Both the position numbers and the translations under genes were made by a program. 52,968 nt of DNA from Bordetella parapertussis. Its GTDB lineage: Bacteria > Pseudomonadota > Gammaproteobacteria > Burkholderiales > SG8-41. The stretch spans positions 1-52,968 of the forward strand of contig CAMBCF010000019.1 in NCBI GenBank assembly GCA_945864585.1, written 5' to 3'. Below the pieces are notes generated by a model that was not told the origin of the DNA, ran no database searches, and saw only the letters and a list, made by a program, of their open reading frames with translations. This document shows, one piece after another, positions 36,656 to 45,486 of this stretch. Positions within the stretch are counted from its first letter, which is position 1, and each line of letters opens with the position of its first letter.

Positions 36656-37801
36656 ATGGCCAAAACCAAACAACCCGCGGTCAAGAAAAAAGATGTCGAA
36701 CTCACCCGCAGCGCCAGCCGTGAAGATCACACGCGCCCGTTCCACACCTTGCAGGAGATGGTGATGCACGCACGGCAGAATCTGTCGCGCTTCCAGTGGG
36801 ACACCTTGTGTGGCGGCTCGGATTCTGAAACCACGCTGCGGCGCAACCGCATGGCGCTGGATTGCCTCGCGTTGCGGCAGCGCGTGCTGGTGGATGTCTC
36901 GAAAATAGACATGAGCACCACGCTGCTCGGTGAAAAACTCAAGCTGCCGGTGTTTATCGCACCGGTGGGTAATTTTTTGCAGATCGCCGATCCGGCGGGT
37001 GCGGTGGCGGTGGCGCGCGGCGCGATTGCGGCGGGTACCACGGCATTCATCAGCACCGCCGCCAAGCCGAGCATCGAAGAAGTCGCCCGCAGCGTGGATC
37101 ATCCGCTCTTGTTTCAGCTTTATGTGCGCAGTGATCGCGCCTGGATGTGTGGCTTTCTGGATCGTGCAAAGGCGGCAGGCTATCGTGCGATTTGCGTAAC
37201 TGTGGATCGTGCGTATTACAGCCGCCGCGAGCGTGACATCATCAACCAGTATTTGCAGCGCGCCGATTCCGGCGATCCGCGCCATCAGGCGAGCCTCACC
37301 TGGGAGGATGCGGCGTGGATCAAGCAGCACACTCAATTGCCGCTGATACTCAAGGGTATTGCCACGGCTGAAGATGCGAAGCTTGCGGTGGAGCACGGCG
37401 CGGATGTGGTTTATGTGTCAAACCACGGCGGCCGTCAGCTCGACCACGGGCAAGGCACCATCGAAACGCTGCCGGAGATTGTGGCGGCGGTGAACGGCAA
37501 AGCCGAAGTGCTGTGGGATGGCGGCGTCACACGCGGCACCGATGTGGTGAAAGCGATTGCACTGGGCGCGCGTGCAGTCGGTGTGGGCAAGCTGCAAGGC
37601 TGGGCGCTGGCGGCGGGCGGCGAGGCCGGCATCGTGCGCATGTTCGAACTGCTGGCGCAGGAGATACATACCACGCTGGGTCTGATGGGTGTTACGTCGC
37701 TGAAGGAATTAAATCCGTCGTGGGTAAAACCGGCGCTCCACACGGGCAAGTTCGGCGTGACCTGCAACTATCCGGTGTTTGATGAGATGTATGCCGATTA
37801 A
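36656..37801 (+). CDS. FMN-dependent alpha-hydroxy-acid oxidizing protein
   Basis: A 381-residue FMN TIM-barrel enzyme of the lactate/glycolate oxidase and mandelate dehydrogenase family. Active-site elements are LFQLYVRSDR, VTVDRAYYSRRERD, the Lys of ILKGIATAEDA, and His/Arg of SNHGGRQLDHG. The N-terminal Tyr that contacts substrate in glycolate oxidase (in a YYxGG-like segment) is not kept; the region reads WDTLCGG. It oxidises a 2-hydroxy acid to the 2-oxo acid. ATG at 36656 is used, with a GTG one codon earlier as alternative. It ends the operon and is followed by a double-hairpin repeat. Confidence 0.9.
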   Translation: MAKTKQPAVKKKDVELTRSASREDHTRPFHTLQEMVMHARQNLSRFQWDTLCGGSDSETTLRRNRMALDCLALRQRVLVDVSKIDMSTTLLGEKLKLPVFIAPVGNFLQIADPAGAVAVARGAIAAGTTAFISTAAKPSIEEVARSVDHPLLFQLYVRSDRAWMCGFLDRAKAAGYRAICVTVDRAYYSRRERDIINQYLQRADSGDPRHQASLTWEDAAWIKQHTQLPLILKGIATAEDAKLAVEHGADVVYVSNHGGRQLDHGQGTIETLPEIVAAVNGKAEVLWDGGVTRGTDVVKAIALGARAVGVGKLQGWALAAGGEAGIVRMFELLAQEIHTTLGLMGVTSLKELNPSWVKPALHTGKFGVTCNYPVFDEMYAD

Positions 37802-37813
37802 AAACAACCGGAT

Positions 37814-37904
37814 GTAGGGTGGGCACGTTTTTTGTGCCCACCGTTCGGAGTTCTGCGTTTACGCGGCGGCGTGGGCAAAACAAACATCGTTTTGCCCACC
37901 CTAC
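37814..37904. repeat. Double-hairpin repeat (GTAGGGTGGGCAC family), second copy
   Basis: Same build as 17774-17864: GTGGGCAC/GTGCCCAC around a T-run, a variable centre, then CGTGGGCAAAAC with GTTTTGCCCACC, and CTAC at the end. It lies between two convergent genes (36656 plus strand, 38047 minus strand) and is a plausible shared 3' end. Confidence 0.85.
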
Positions 37905-38046
37905 GAAATTTCGTCACGCCATGCTCATGCTGCTCGCTTTCGTGGTTTTTTCCATGGGTGCGAAACTGCTGGCACAGGAATTCGTCATAACGTTCACGCT
38001 ACGTTTACGGGTGCGCGGCGCTTCCCTTTGTGCTTCTCTTGAGCGG

Positions 38047-39018
38047 CTACTGCACTTTGATCCCGCGATCCTTGACCACCTTCACCCAGCGCGCGAACTC
38101 GCGCTGAATACGCTCATTGAATTGCGCCGCGGTGCCGCCGGTCGGGGTCATGCCCTGGGTTTCGAGATTCCTTTTCATATCGGGTTCCTGCAGTGCCCTG
38201 TTGATGGCGCTGTTCAGCGTATCGACGATAGGTTGTGGCGTGCCGCGCGCCGCCATCGCACCGAACCACAGCTCGACTTCATAGCCCGGAATGGATTCGC
38301 CGACAGTCGGCACGTTGGGCAGTGAATACCAGCGCTTGGCAGTGGTAACGCCGAGCGCGCGCAGCCTGCCGCTATTGACGTGCGGCGTCACCGGCAGCAG
38401 GCTGCCCACGATGATGGGCACTTGTCCCGCCAGAAGATCCGTCATGCCTGCTCCGGTGCTCTTGTAGTGCACCCCCAGCATCTGCGTGCCGGTCATGCTG
38501 AGCATCAGTTCAGTCGCCATGTGGGTGAGTCCGCCCATGCCAGTGGACACGTAGGTGAGGTCGCCGGGCTTCGATTTCGCAAGCGCGATGAATTCCTTGG
38601 TGGTTTTGGGCGGCAGCGACGGGTGCACTGTGAGTACGAACGGCGTGATGCCGAATTCAGCGACGCCCGGAATGCTGTTGATCGGATCAAACGCCGGCCG
38701 GTGCGTGGCCGAGGTTGCCGAGAAGCTGCCCGACATCATCATGATGGTGTAGCCGTCGGCGGGCGCCCTGGCCACCAGCTCCATGCCGATGATGCCGGCG
38801 GCGCCGCCGCGGTTGTCGACGACGAATTGCTGCTTGAGCATTTCTGTGAGCTTGGCCGACACCTGGCGCGCGGTAATGTCGCTGCCGCCGCCGGGCGCGA
38901 ACGGCACGATCACGCGCACGACTTTTGTGGGGTACGCCTGTGCAGGGGCGAGTACGGGGTAGAGTGCCGCGACCGTGGCGACGCACGCGAGCAGTGGTTT
39001 CAGGGAAACGGTTTTCAT
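38047..39018 (-). CDS. Bug/TctC-family solute-binding receptor
   Basis: A 323-residue receptor with a signal peptide ending at LAPAQA. YPTKVVRVIVPFAPGGGSD, VDNRGGAAGI and PADGYTIMM show the family. GGAG lies before the ATG on the minus strand. It is divergent from the solute-binding-fold gene at 39212, with about 190 bases between them that probably hold both promoters. Confidence 0.92.
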   Translation of the reverse strand: MKTVSLKPLLACVATVAALYPVLAPAQAYPTKVVRVIVPFAPGGGSDITARQVSAKLTEMLKQQFVVDNRGGAAGIIGMELVARAPADGYTIMMMSGSFSATSATHRPAFDPINSIPGVAEFGITPFVLTVHPSLPPKTTKEFIALAKSKPGDLTYVSTGMGGLTHMATELMLSMTGTQMLGVHYKSTGAGMTDLLAGQVPIIVGSLLPVTPHVNSGRLRALGVTTAKRWYSLPNVPTVGESIPGYEVELWFGAMAARGTPQPIVDTLNSAINRALQEPDMKRNLETQGMTPTGGTAAQFNERIQREFARWVKVVKDRGIKVQ

Positions 39019-39211
39019 ACAGGTGCTCCTCGTTATTTTAGTCGAACTATTTTAACTGGTATTGGTGTGGCGGGGTGCGCGAGGGGTGCGTTACGCTGCG
39101 CCATCGCGCTGCGGTCTGCCGGTGCATGCTATACCCGGGGACGGGAATGCGCATGTTGGTTTATTATCTACACGCAATTTCGATGAACCCTACCGATCGA
39201 TTTATACCGCC

Positions 39212-39925
39212 ATGACGGCAAGCACAAACGAATTCAGGGTGATGAGCTCAGGCGCCTTTGCTGCGGCGTACCTGGCATTGATTCCGCAGTTGCAACGCAT
39301 GACCACCAAAACCATCGTTACCGCCTCAACTGCCTTGGGGACGGGTGAGAATGCAATCCCGAACCGGCTCAAACGCGGCGAAGTCGTGGATATCGTCATT
39401 GCGGCAGATGCACTGCTGAGCCAACTGATGGCTGAGGGCCTGGTATCGGCCGCAGGTTATGCGCCGGTTGCGCGCTCGGCAATCGGCATGGCAGTGCGGG
39501 CGGGAGCACCCAGGCTGGATATCAGTTCGGTGGATGCGCTGCGAAACACGCTGCTGCAGGCAAAATCCATCGGTTATTCCCCTAGCGTGAGTGGGCAATA
39601 TCTCACTACTGAACTGCTTCAACGCCTGGGCATCGCCGATCAGGTACTCAGCAAGTGCCATGCCGTCGGCGGAGGCGTGGGCGTGAAGGTGGCGCGCGGC
39701 GAGCTGGAGATTGCTGTGCAGCAGATGAGTGAGCTGCGTCCGGTGCCGGGCATCGCGCACATCACGCCGCTGCCGCCGGAGGCGCAGAGGGTTTCGGTGT
39801 TTTCTGCGGGCGTGGCTGCGCGTTGCCCGGATGCGGCCCTGGCTCGCGCGGTGATTAAATTCCTGGCGTCGGCAGAGGCGGCCCATGTCATTGTGAACAG
39901 CGGTTTGGAACCTATCAGCAATTGA
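39212..39925 (+). CDS. ModA-like substrate-binding-domain protein without signal peptide
   Basis: A 237-residue protein with the type-2 periplasmic-binding fold of molybdate-binding ModA: FRVMSSGAFAAAYLALIPQL, then RGEVVDIVIAADALL and a C-terminal ALARAVIKFLASAEAA helix. The N-terminus (MTASTNEFRV) shows no signal peptide, and no upstream start adds one. It may act in the cytoplasm as a ligand sensor or enzyme-like protein. ABC transporter partners are absent. It precedes the amidohydrolase at 39996 by 70 bases on the same strand. The ATG at 39212 lacks a strong ribosome site. Confidence 0.72.
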   Translation: MTASTNEFRVMSSGAFAAAYLALIPQLQRMTTKTIVTASTALGTGENAIPNRLKRGEVVDIVIAADALLSQLMAEGLVSAAGYAPVARSAIGMAVRAGAPRLDISSVDALRNTLLQAKSIGYSPSVSGQYLTTELLQRLGIADQVLSKCHAVGGGVGVKVARGELEIAVQQMSELRPVPGIAHITPLPPEAQRVSVFSAGVAARCPDAALARAVIKFLASAEAAHVIVNSGLEPISN

Positions 39926-39995
39926 TGGAGTATGATGGTATTTGTCCGCTACCCCAACGGCTGGCGCCTACGAACACCTTACCACGGAGAAAATC

Positions 39996-41216
39996 ATGAA
40001 AGACGGACTCAGATTTGTCGACTGCGATATGCATGTTATGGAACCCGCCGATCTGTTCGCGACCTATCTCGACCCGAAATTCCGCGACCGCGTCATTCTG
40101 CCGCTGGGGGCGGACGGGCGCCCGCGCCGGGGTATGATCATGATTGACGGTCTGCCGACCTCGTATGACGTCGAGCTGCAGAAACACCGCAAGCGCGGTC
40201 CCCTGCGCAGCAGCAACAGCACGCAGCCGCTGTCCGGTTCGCGGCTTGCCAATTCCAACCGGCTGGATTTCGCCATCGCGCGCAATTACAACGCCGAGGC
40301 GCAAGTGATGGCGATGGAGATCGAGGGGATCGATATCGCCGTGTTGTTTCCCACCGTGGGCTTAAGCCTGATCGCGCGCGACGGCATGGACCCGCATTTG
40401 TCGCTGGCGCTGTGCCAGGCCTACAACAACTGGATCCATGACTTCTGCCAGTACAGCCCGGACCGCCTGAAATTCGCCGCCATGCTGCCGCTGCATGATG
40501 TCAATCTGGCCGGACTGGAACTGATCCGCTGTGTCAAGGAACTCGGTGCCGTGGGGTCCTTCGTGCGCCCCAATCTGCTGCAAGGGCACTACTGGCACTC
40601 GAATTACTGGGACCCGCTGTACAGCCTGCATGAAGAACTCGACGTGACCCTGGGATTCCACGAGGGCACCGGCGCCTGGAACGGCCACATGAACAAGCTC
40701 TACGGCGAAAACCGTTTCTATCGCCACGTCGCCAGCCACTGGATCGAGATGCAGCAGGCGCTGATCGCCATGATCATCGCGGGCGTTTTCGAATTCCACC
40801 CCAAGCTCAGGGTAGCCTTTCTGGAAGCGCAGAATTCATGGGTGCCCGGGATACTGTCGCGCATCGAGTGGGATTACCCGCAATACCGGGATTCGCACGC
40901 CCCGTATCTGTCGCTGACGCCCAAGGAATACTTCCGGCGCAACTGCTGGGCCGCGGTCGAAGGCAGCGAGCCGGAGATCGAGGGCACGGCCAAACTCATC
41001 GGCGCCGATCGCATGTGCATATCGACCGACTACCCGCATTTCGATTCCGATTTCAGCAACGTCTCCAACAACCTGTTGCGCAATGTCCCGCGCGAGATGG
41101 CGGCGCAGATATTCATGGGCGGGGCGCATCTGTACGGCTTTACCAGCGAGGACTTCGCGGCAGCCGATGCAGCCGCCGCAAAAAACCGCCAGACCGCTGT
41201 TGCGGTTGAAGCCTGA
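39996..41216 (+). CDS. Amidohydrolase-family protein
   Basis: A 406-residue amidohydrolase of the type often called amidohydrolase 2. Metal-site features: DCDMHVMEP (D-x-H-x-x-E-P) at the N-terminus, His in LGFHEGTG, the EAQNSWVPGILSRIEWDY segment, and STDYPHFDSDF near residue 345. Related enzymes decarboxylate or hydrolyse aromatic and heteroaromatic acids. GGAGA precedes the ATG at 39996. It is followed, convergently, by the sulfatase. The substrate is unknown. Confidence 0.88.
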   Translation: MKDGLRFVDCDMHVMEPADLFATYLDPKFRDRVILPLGADGRPRRGMIMIDGLPTSYDVELQKHRKRGPLRSSNSTQPLSGSRLANSNRLDFAIARNYNAEAQVMAMEIEGIDIAVLFPTVGLSLIARDGMDPHLSLALCQAYNNWIHDFCQYSPDRLKFAAMLPLHDVNLAGLELIRCVKELGAVGSFVRPNLLQGHYWHSNYWDPLYSLHEELDVTLGFHEGTGAWNGHMNKLYGENRFYRHVASHWIEMQQALIAMIIAGVFEFHPKLRVAFLEAQNSWVPGILSRIEWDYPQYRDSHAPYLSLTPKEYFRRNCWAAVEGSEPEIEGTAKLIGADRMCISTDYPHFDSDFSNVSNNLLRNVPREMAAQIFMGGAHLYGFTSEDFAAADAAAAKNRQTAVAVEA

Positions 41217-41275
41217 GCCGTATAGCGTCCAGTTTCTCAGCTGCCAAGTTCAGGAGGGCACACGGTGATAGCAGC

Positions 41276-42730
41276 CTACGCCAGGTACTCGGCTTTTTCA
41301 CCCGGCACCGGAGAATTCTGAATGGCGCCTTTGGCGGATACCTTTTCGCGCCCGCCGCATTGCTCAACCAGCGCGGATTGAGCGCGAAATGCCATTTCGT
41401 CTGCCTGCTCCGGATCGACCATGCCGCGCAGGATGCCCTCGTACTGCCTGACGACATCAGCATGCGCTGCGTCCTGCGCCAGGTTGTAGAATTCTTGCGG
41501 ATCTTTTTCAAGATCGAAGAGTTCCGGCGCGTAGCCTACATAGGTGATGAACTTGTATTTACCTTTGCGGATCATAAATGAAGCGCGGTCTGCGCCGGCC
41601 GCGTAATATTCGCTGAACGCCACCCGCTGGGGATCATTGGGTGCGTGCGCCAGCTTGGTCAGGGATCGTCCGGGCAGTTTTTCCTGTGCCGTGATCTCGT
41701 CATGACCGATGGCCTCCAACACCGTCGGGCCTATATCGATCAGTGTGACGGGCGTGGTCGAGACTTTGCCTGCGGGCACGCCCGGGCCGGCTACGATCAT
41801 CGGGATCGCCGCGGACTCCTCGTACATATTGTTCTTGCCCCACAGCCGGCGCGCACCGAGGTTCTCGCCGTGATCGGTGGTGTAAATGATGAGGGTGTTA
41901 TCCCGCAGCCCTGCTTTATCAAGCGCAGCAATCACTTTGCCGATATTCGAATCGAGGTAGCTCACGCAGCCGTAATAGGAATTCATCAGCACCTTCTTGC
42001 TTTGCAGCGTGAGAAAGTCCTCGTGATTGCGCGAGCGTTGCAGCAAATGTATCCACGGATGCAGCGACACGTCGGGGTCGCTCATCTTGGGCATAGCAAA
42101 ATCAATCTTGCTGTAGCGTTCGTAAAATTCCGGCGGCGCGATATGCGGCGGATGCGGGCACACGAACGAGCACATCAGTGTCCACGGCCGGCCGTTGTGG
42201 TTTGCGCCTTTGTGTTTCAGCCAGGCGCACGCTTTTTCCATGATCTCGTGGTCGTATTTGGTGTACGAAGATTCACCCGGACCGATGCGTTCGACGGTCT
42301 TACTGCGCTTCAAAGGCGGCGCCATGGGGCGCTTCACGCAGCCGCGTATATCGCCCAGTCCGCCATCGACGTTCATCGGAATAATGGCTGCTTCCAAACC
42401 TACCGGCGCCTCGTCGTCACGGAAATGCAGCTTGCCGATCGAGGTCACGCCGGATCCCTGTGCGCCTGCCATGTGATGCCAGCTTTTCACGCGGCCTTCG
42501 TAGCCGTGCGAGTTATCCCAATAATGCGTCTCGTTTACGTAACGCCCTGTCGCAAGTGCCGCGCGCGCCGGCACGCAAATCGCGGAGTTGGTATAGGCCG
42601 TGGTAAAGCGGGTGCCGCGCGCGGCTAACGCATCTATATTGGGGGTCGCGATAAAGTCATGCCCATAGCACCCCATCACCTTCTGCTGGTGTTGGTCGGA
42701 AATAATAAAAAGAACATTGCATGCCGTCAT
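41276..42730 (-). CDS. Sulfatase (type I, formylglycine-dependent family)
   Basis: A 484-residue sulfatase-superfamily enzyme. LFIISDQHQ near the N-terminus gives the first metal Asp. The activation motif is CVPARAALATGR with Cys52, which a formylglycine-generating enzyme would convert; no such gene is in the window. TTDHGENLG and a C-terminal LFDLEKDPQEFYNLA segment are typical. It cleaves sulfate or, in some relatives, phosphonate or phosphate esters. No signal peptide is seen, so it is probably cytoplasmic. GAGG precedes the ATG on the minus strand. Confidence 0.9.
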   Translation of the reverse strand: MTACNVLFIISDQHQQKVMGCYGHDFIATPNIDALAARGTRFTTAYTNSAICVPARAALATGRYVNETHYWDNSHGYEGRVKSWHHMAGAQGSGVTSIGKLHFRDDEAPVGLEAAIIPMNVDGGLGDIRGCVKRPMAPPLKRSKTVERIGPGESSYTKYDHEIMEKACAWLKHKGANHNGRPWTLMCSFVCPHPPHIAPPEFYERYSKIDFAMPKMSDPDVSLHPWIHLLQRSRNHEDFLTLQSKKVLMNSYYGCVSYLDSNIGKVIAALDKAGLRDNTLIIYTTDHGENLGARRLWGKNNMYEESAAIPMIVAGPGVPAGKVSTTPVTLIDIGPTVLEAIGHDEITAQEKLPGRSLTKLAHAPNDPQRVAFSEYYAAGADRASFMIRKGKYKFITYVGYAPELFDLEKDPQEFYNLAQDAAHADVVRQYEGILRGMVDPEQADEMAFRAQSALVEQCGGREKVSAKGAIQNSPVPGEKAEYLA

Positions 42731-42929
42731 GGTGTCCTCGTGGGGTTACTCGCCTAAACTGCCTGCAAATCACACGGGTTGTAGCTGCGATCGCGTGGTC
42801 CCGATAAGCTATAGTATGCGCACTGCGGCGGGTAAGGGCGGGTTGTTACTATACCTGTTACAGGCGTCTTGACTATTGCCTCTTACATCAATTTTCAAAC
42901 GATTCCACTTCAATAACTGGAAGGTCTAT

Positions 42930-43010
42930 ATGGATACCAAGGACAAAATTCCCCTGGCAGTACACCGGGTGCGCACCTTCCTGTGGGCGCAGCGGCCGGC
43001 GAGGGCTTGA
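42930..43010 (+). CDS. Possible 26-residue leader peptide
   Basis: An ATG at 42930, preceded by GGAAGG, opens a 26-codon frame (MDTKDKIPLAVHRVRTFL and on) whose TGA touches the ATG of the receptor at 43011. It is in the same frame as the receptor. It could be a translated leader, or the remnant of an upstream gene; there is no family match. Support is limited to position and ribosome site. Confidence 0.25.
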   Translation: MDTKDKIPLAVHRVRTFLWAQRPARA

Positions 43011-43979
43011 ATGGACACCTCTGTCACAGCCGCACTTTTCGTTTTGGCAGCCAGCGTTGTTGCTGCAGGCGCGGCCACCGCGCAAAGCTACCCAACCAAG
43101 CCGATCCGCGTCATCGTGCCGCTTGCGGCCGGCGGCCAGGCCGACATCGTGGCGCGTTTGCTGGCGCAGAAACTTGCCGACACCTTCAAGCAGCCGCTGG
43201 TTGTGGACAACCGTACCGGGGGTGGAGGCTCCATTGGCACTGAAACCGCGGTGCGGGCCACCGCTGACGGCTACACTATGCTCATTACAGCGAGCACCTA
43301 CGCCGCCAACGCGGCGCTCTATAAGCTGCCCTACGACCCGGTGAACGATGTGACACCGATCGCGTTCATCGGCGACACCGGCTTCGTGGTGGCGGTCCAT
43401 CCGACGCTTCCCGTCAAGAGCATCAAGGAGCTGATGGCGTATGACAAAGCGAATCCCGCCAAGCTTAACTATGGCACCGGCGGCATCGGCAGCACCTCCC
43501 ATCTTGCCACCGAACTCTTCAACCAGATGGCCGGCACCCGCATGGTGCATGTGCCGTACAAGGGTGCTGCCCCGGCACTGAGCGATCTGCTCGGCGGACA
43601 GATACAACTCGCATTAACCGGCGTGCCAGTGGCAATACCACAGATCAAAACGAATCGTGTGCGTGGCCTTGCGGTGACTACCGTCAAGCGTTCCAATGCA
43701 CTGCCCGATATCCCGGCGGTAGCGGAAACCGTCCCCGGTTATGACGCTGCGAGTTGGTTCGCCGTCATTGGATCGAAAGGCTTGCCGCAGGACATCGCCG
43801 GGCGCTGGAACCGCGAGGTCAATCGCATACTGCAATTGCCAGACGTGAAAGAGCGCATGGCGGGCCACGGCATTGAGCCCGCCGGCGGCGCGCCGGAACG
43901 CTTACTCGAAGTTGTCCGGCGCGATATCGCGAAGTGGCAGAATGTGGTCAAGTTCGCCAACATCAAACCGGAAGTCTGA
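43011..43979 (+). CDS. Bug/TctC-family solute-binding receptor
   Basis: A 322-residue receptor with a signal peptide ending at GAATAQ. YPTKPIRVIVPLAAGGQAD, VVDNRTGGGGS and TADGYTMLI are the family segments. Start at the ATG right after the leader-like frame, with GAGGGC upstream. The NMT1-like gene follows 23 bases later, so the two are likely co-transcribed and may deal with the same compound. Confidence 0.92.
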   Translation: MDTSVTAALFVLAASVVAAGAATAQSYPTKPIRVIVPLAAGGQADIVARLLAQKLADTFKQPLVVDNRTGGGGSIGTETAVRATADGYTMLITASTYAANAALYKLPYDPVNDVTPIAFIGDTGFVVAVHPTLPVKSIKELMAYDKANPAKLNYGTGGIGSTSHLATELFNQMAGTRMVHVPYKGAAPALSDLLGGQIQLALTGVPVAIPQIKTNRVRGLAVTTVKRSNALPDIPAVAETVPGYDAASWFAVIGSKGLPQDIAGRWNREVNRILQLPDVKERMAGHGIEPAGGAPERLLEVVRRDIAKWQNVVKFANIKPEV

Positions 43980-44002
43980 TCTAATAACCAGGAGCTTTGT
44001 TC

Positions 44003-44920
44003 ATGTCCAAAACGTTGAAGCAAACCCGTATCGAATTGAATAACGCGGTGTTCTCGCTGCCCGATATCGTGGCCAAGGCGGAAGGTTACTTCGAAGACGA
44101 AGGTGTGGCGGTTGAACTGGTGGTACCGGAAAAGCGCAAAGCCATGTTGGCGGCGGCGGGCGAACCGGTCAAACAGCACACCGCCATCCAGTCGTTTCTA
44201 TGGCACGAAGGCATCGAGAACGGCGAGTTCTCCGTATACCACGCCTGCGAATGGGGCCAGATGCGCCGCACGCAGGACACCTGTGCGGGCGTCAAGGTCA
44301 TCACCAAGCGCGCGGCCGTGTCCACCCAGGCCATCATCGTTCGCGGCGATTCGCCCTACAACGTACCGCAGGATCTTGCCAGCGTCGAAGTGGCAGTGAA
44401 TTTTCATGCCGGCTCGCACTACATCACGCTTGCCATGCTCACCGGCTACATGAAAAAAGATCAGGTGAAGACCCTGCACATCGGTATACCGAATCAGCGC
44501 TTCAAGGCGTTGATGGAAGGCCGCGTTGCGGCTGCAGCGGTGATGGAACCGTGGATATCCACCGCCGAAAAACTCGGCTTCAAGGTCATCTGCGAGGCGT
44601 TCTACAACGGACTGGAGGTCGCCGATCCAAGCGTGGACGACGGCATATTTCACGCCTTGCGCCGCGCCCATATCAGAGCCGTCGACAAAATCAATCAGGA
44701 CATCCAGCCCTGGCTGCACCATCTGACGCGAGAGGTGCCCGCTGACATCGCGAAGCTCGAAGCATCCGACCTGCACCTGCCGCGACTCAGATACAACCAT
44801 CCGGAACTTTATACGCCGGCTGAATTTCAGCGTACCTACGATTTCATGCTTGAGAGGGGGCTGATCAATCCCGAGAGTACCTTCGATAAGCTGGTGAGCC
44901 GGGAAAGGGGTCAGGTCTAG
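44003..44920 (+). CDS. NMT1/THI5-like substrate-binding-fold protein, 3' end altered by an insertion
   Basis: A 305-residue protein resembling the NMT1/SsuA-like solute-binding fold: LNNAVFSLPDIVAKAEGYFE, then STQAIIVRGDSPYN and KALMEGRVAAAAVMEPW. There is no signal peptide, so it is probably cytoplasmic, like 4,5-dihydroxyphthalate decarboxylase-type relatives. AGGAG sets the ATG at 44003. The last four codons and the TAG stop lie inside the left inverted repeat of the transposable element at 44905, so the original C-terminus has been replaced. The loss appears small because the fold seems complete. Confidence 0.75.
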   Translation: MSKTLKQTRIELNNAVFSLPDIVAKAEGYFEDEGVAVELVVPEKRKAMLAAAGEPVKQHTAIQSFLWHEGIENGEFSVYHACEWGQMRRTQDTCAGVKVITKRAAVSTQAIIVRGDSPYNVPQDLASVEVAVNFHAGSHYITLAMLTGYMKKDQVKTLHIGIPNQRFKALMEGRVAAAAVMEPWISTAEKLGFKVICEAFYNGLEVADPSVDDGIFHALRRAHIRAVDKINQDIQPWLHHLTREVPADIAKLEASDLHLPRLRYNHPELYTPAEFQRTYDFMLERGLINPESTFDKLVSRERGQV

Positions 44921-45464
44921 CAAAGTAGCATGCGCCATGCTATCCTGACATCACTATGTCACGCCCCATCCGCATCGAATTCCCCAACGCCCTGTATCAC
45001 GTCACCTCGCGGGGCGACCGGCGCGAAGCTATTTTCGAGGACGACGAGGACCGCCGCACCTTCCTGCAAACGCTTGGACAGGCGTTCAAGCAGTTCAACT
45101 GGCTTTGCCATGCCTAGTGCCTGATGGACAATCATTACCATTTGCTCATCCAGACCCCGGACAGCAACTTGTCAAAGGGCATGCGCCAGTTGAATGGCGT
45201 GTTCACGCAGGCGAGTAACCGGCGTCACCGGCGCGTGGGGCACCTGTTTCAAGGACGCTTCAAAGCCATCCTGGTGGACAGCGACGCTTATCTGCTGGAA
45301 CTCTCGAGCTACGGAGGCGCCTGATCGCGACGCAGCCATCGTGCGCTCGCACGCAAGCGGGACTTATTCCTACCAGGATTGCCGAGCACTTTGGAATACA
45401 CTTTAATACGGTGGGGCGGATTGTGAGAATCAAGAGTATGCTACTTTACTAGACCTGACCCCTT
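44905..45464. mobile_element. Decayed REP-associated (RAYT/IS200-like) element with terminal inverted repeats
   Basis: A 560-base element bounded by 27-base inverted repeats (44905-44931 and 45438-45464) that match at 26 positions; each end begins AAGGGGTCAGGTCTAG. It holds one damaged transposase gene. The left repeat supplies the stop codon of the NMT1-like gene. Next to the right end the 12-mer TGACCCCTTCCG occurs twice in tandem (45457-45480). The element cannot move by itself, but its ends could be used by a related transposase. Confidence 0.85.
44956..45452 (+). pseudogene. REP-associated tyrosine transposase, broken
   Basis: The frame opens MSRPIRIEFPNALYHVTSRG, the standard RAYT start. 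An in-frame TAG at about 45116 replaces a Tyr codon in CHA*CLMDNHYHLLIQ, just before the HYH (HUH) metal motif. The sequence goes on through GVFTQASNRRHRRVGHLFQG to LLELSSYG, the catalytic-Tyr region, and is then cut. It resumes with RDAAIVRSHASGTYSYQ and, in yet another frame, the C-terminal helix-turn-helix IAEHFGIHFNTVGRIVR. So there is a nonsense codon, a central deletion of perhaps 150 residues and a further frameshift. Confidence 0.88.
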
Positions 45465-45486
45465 CCGTGACCCCTTCCGCCCGTGG

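Noticed and set aside
38380-39186. A long open frame of 268 codons opposite the Bug receptor at 38047
   Set aside because: It is fully antisense to a gene with clear family motifs; long shadow frames are expected in GC-rich DNA, and the peptide shows no domain.
41645-42628. A 327-codon open frame opposite the sulfatase
   Set aside because: His/Arg/Ala-rich composition with no motif, antisense to a well-supported sulfatase.
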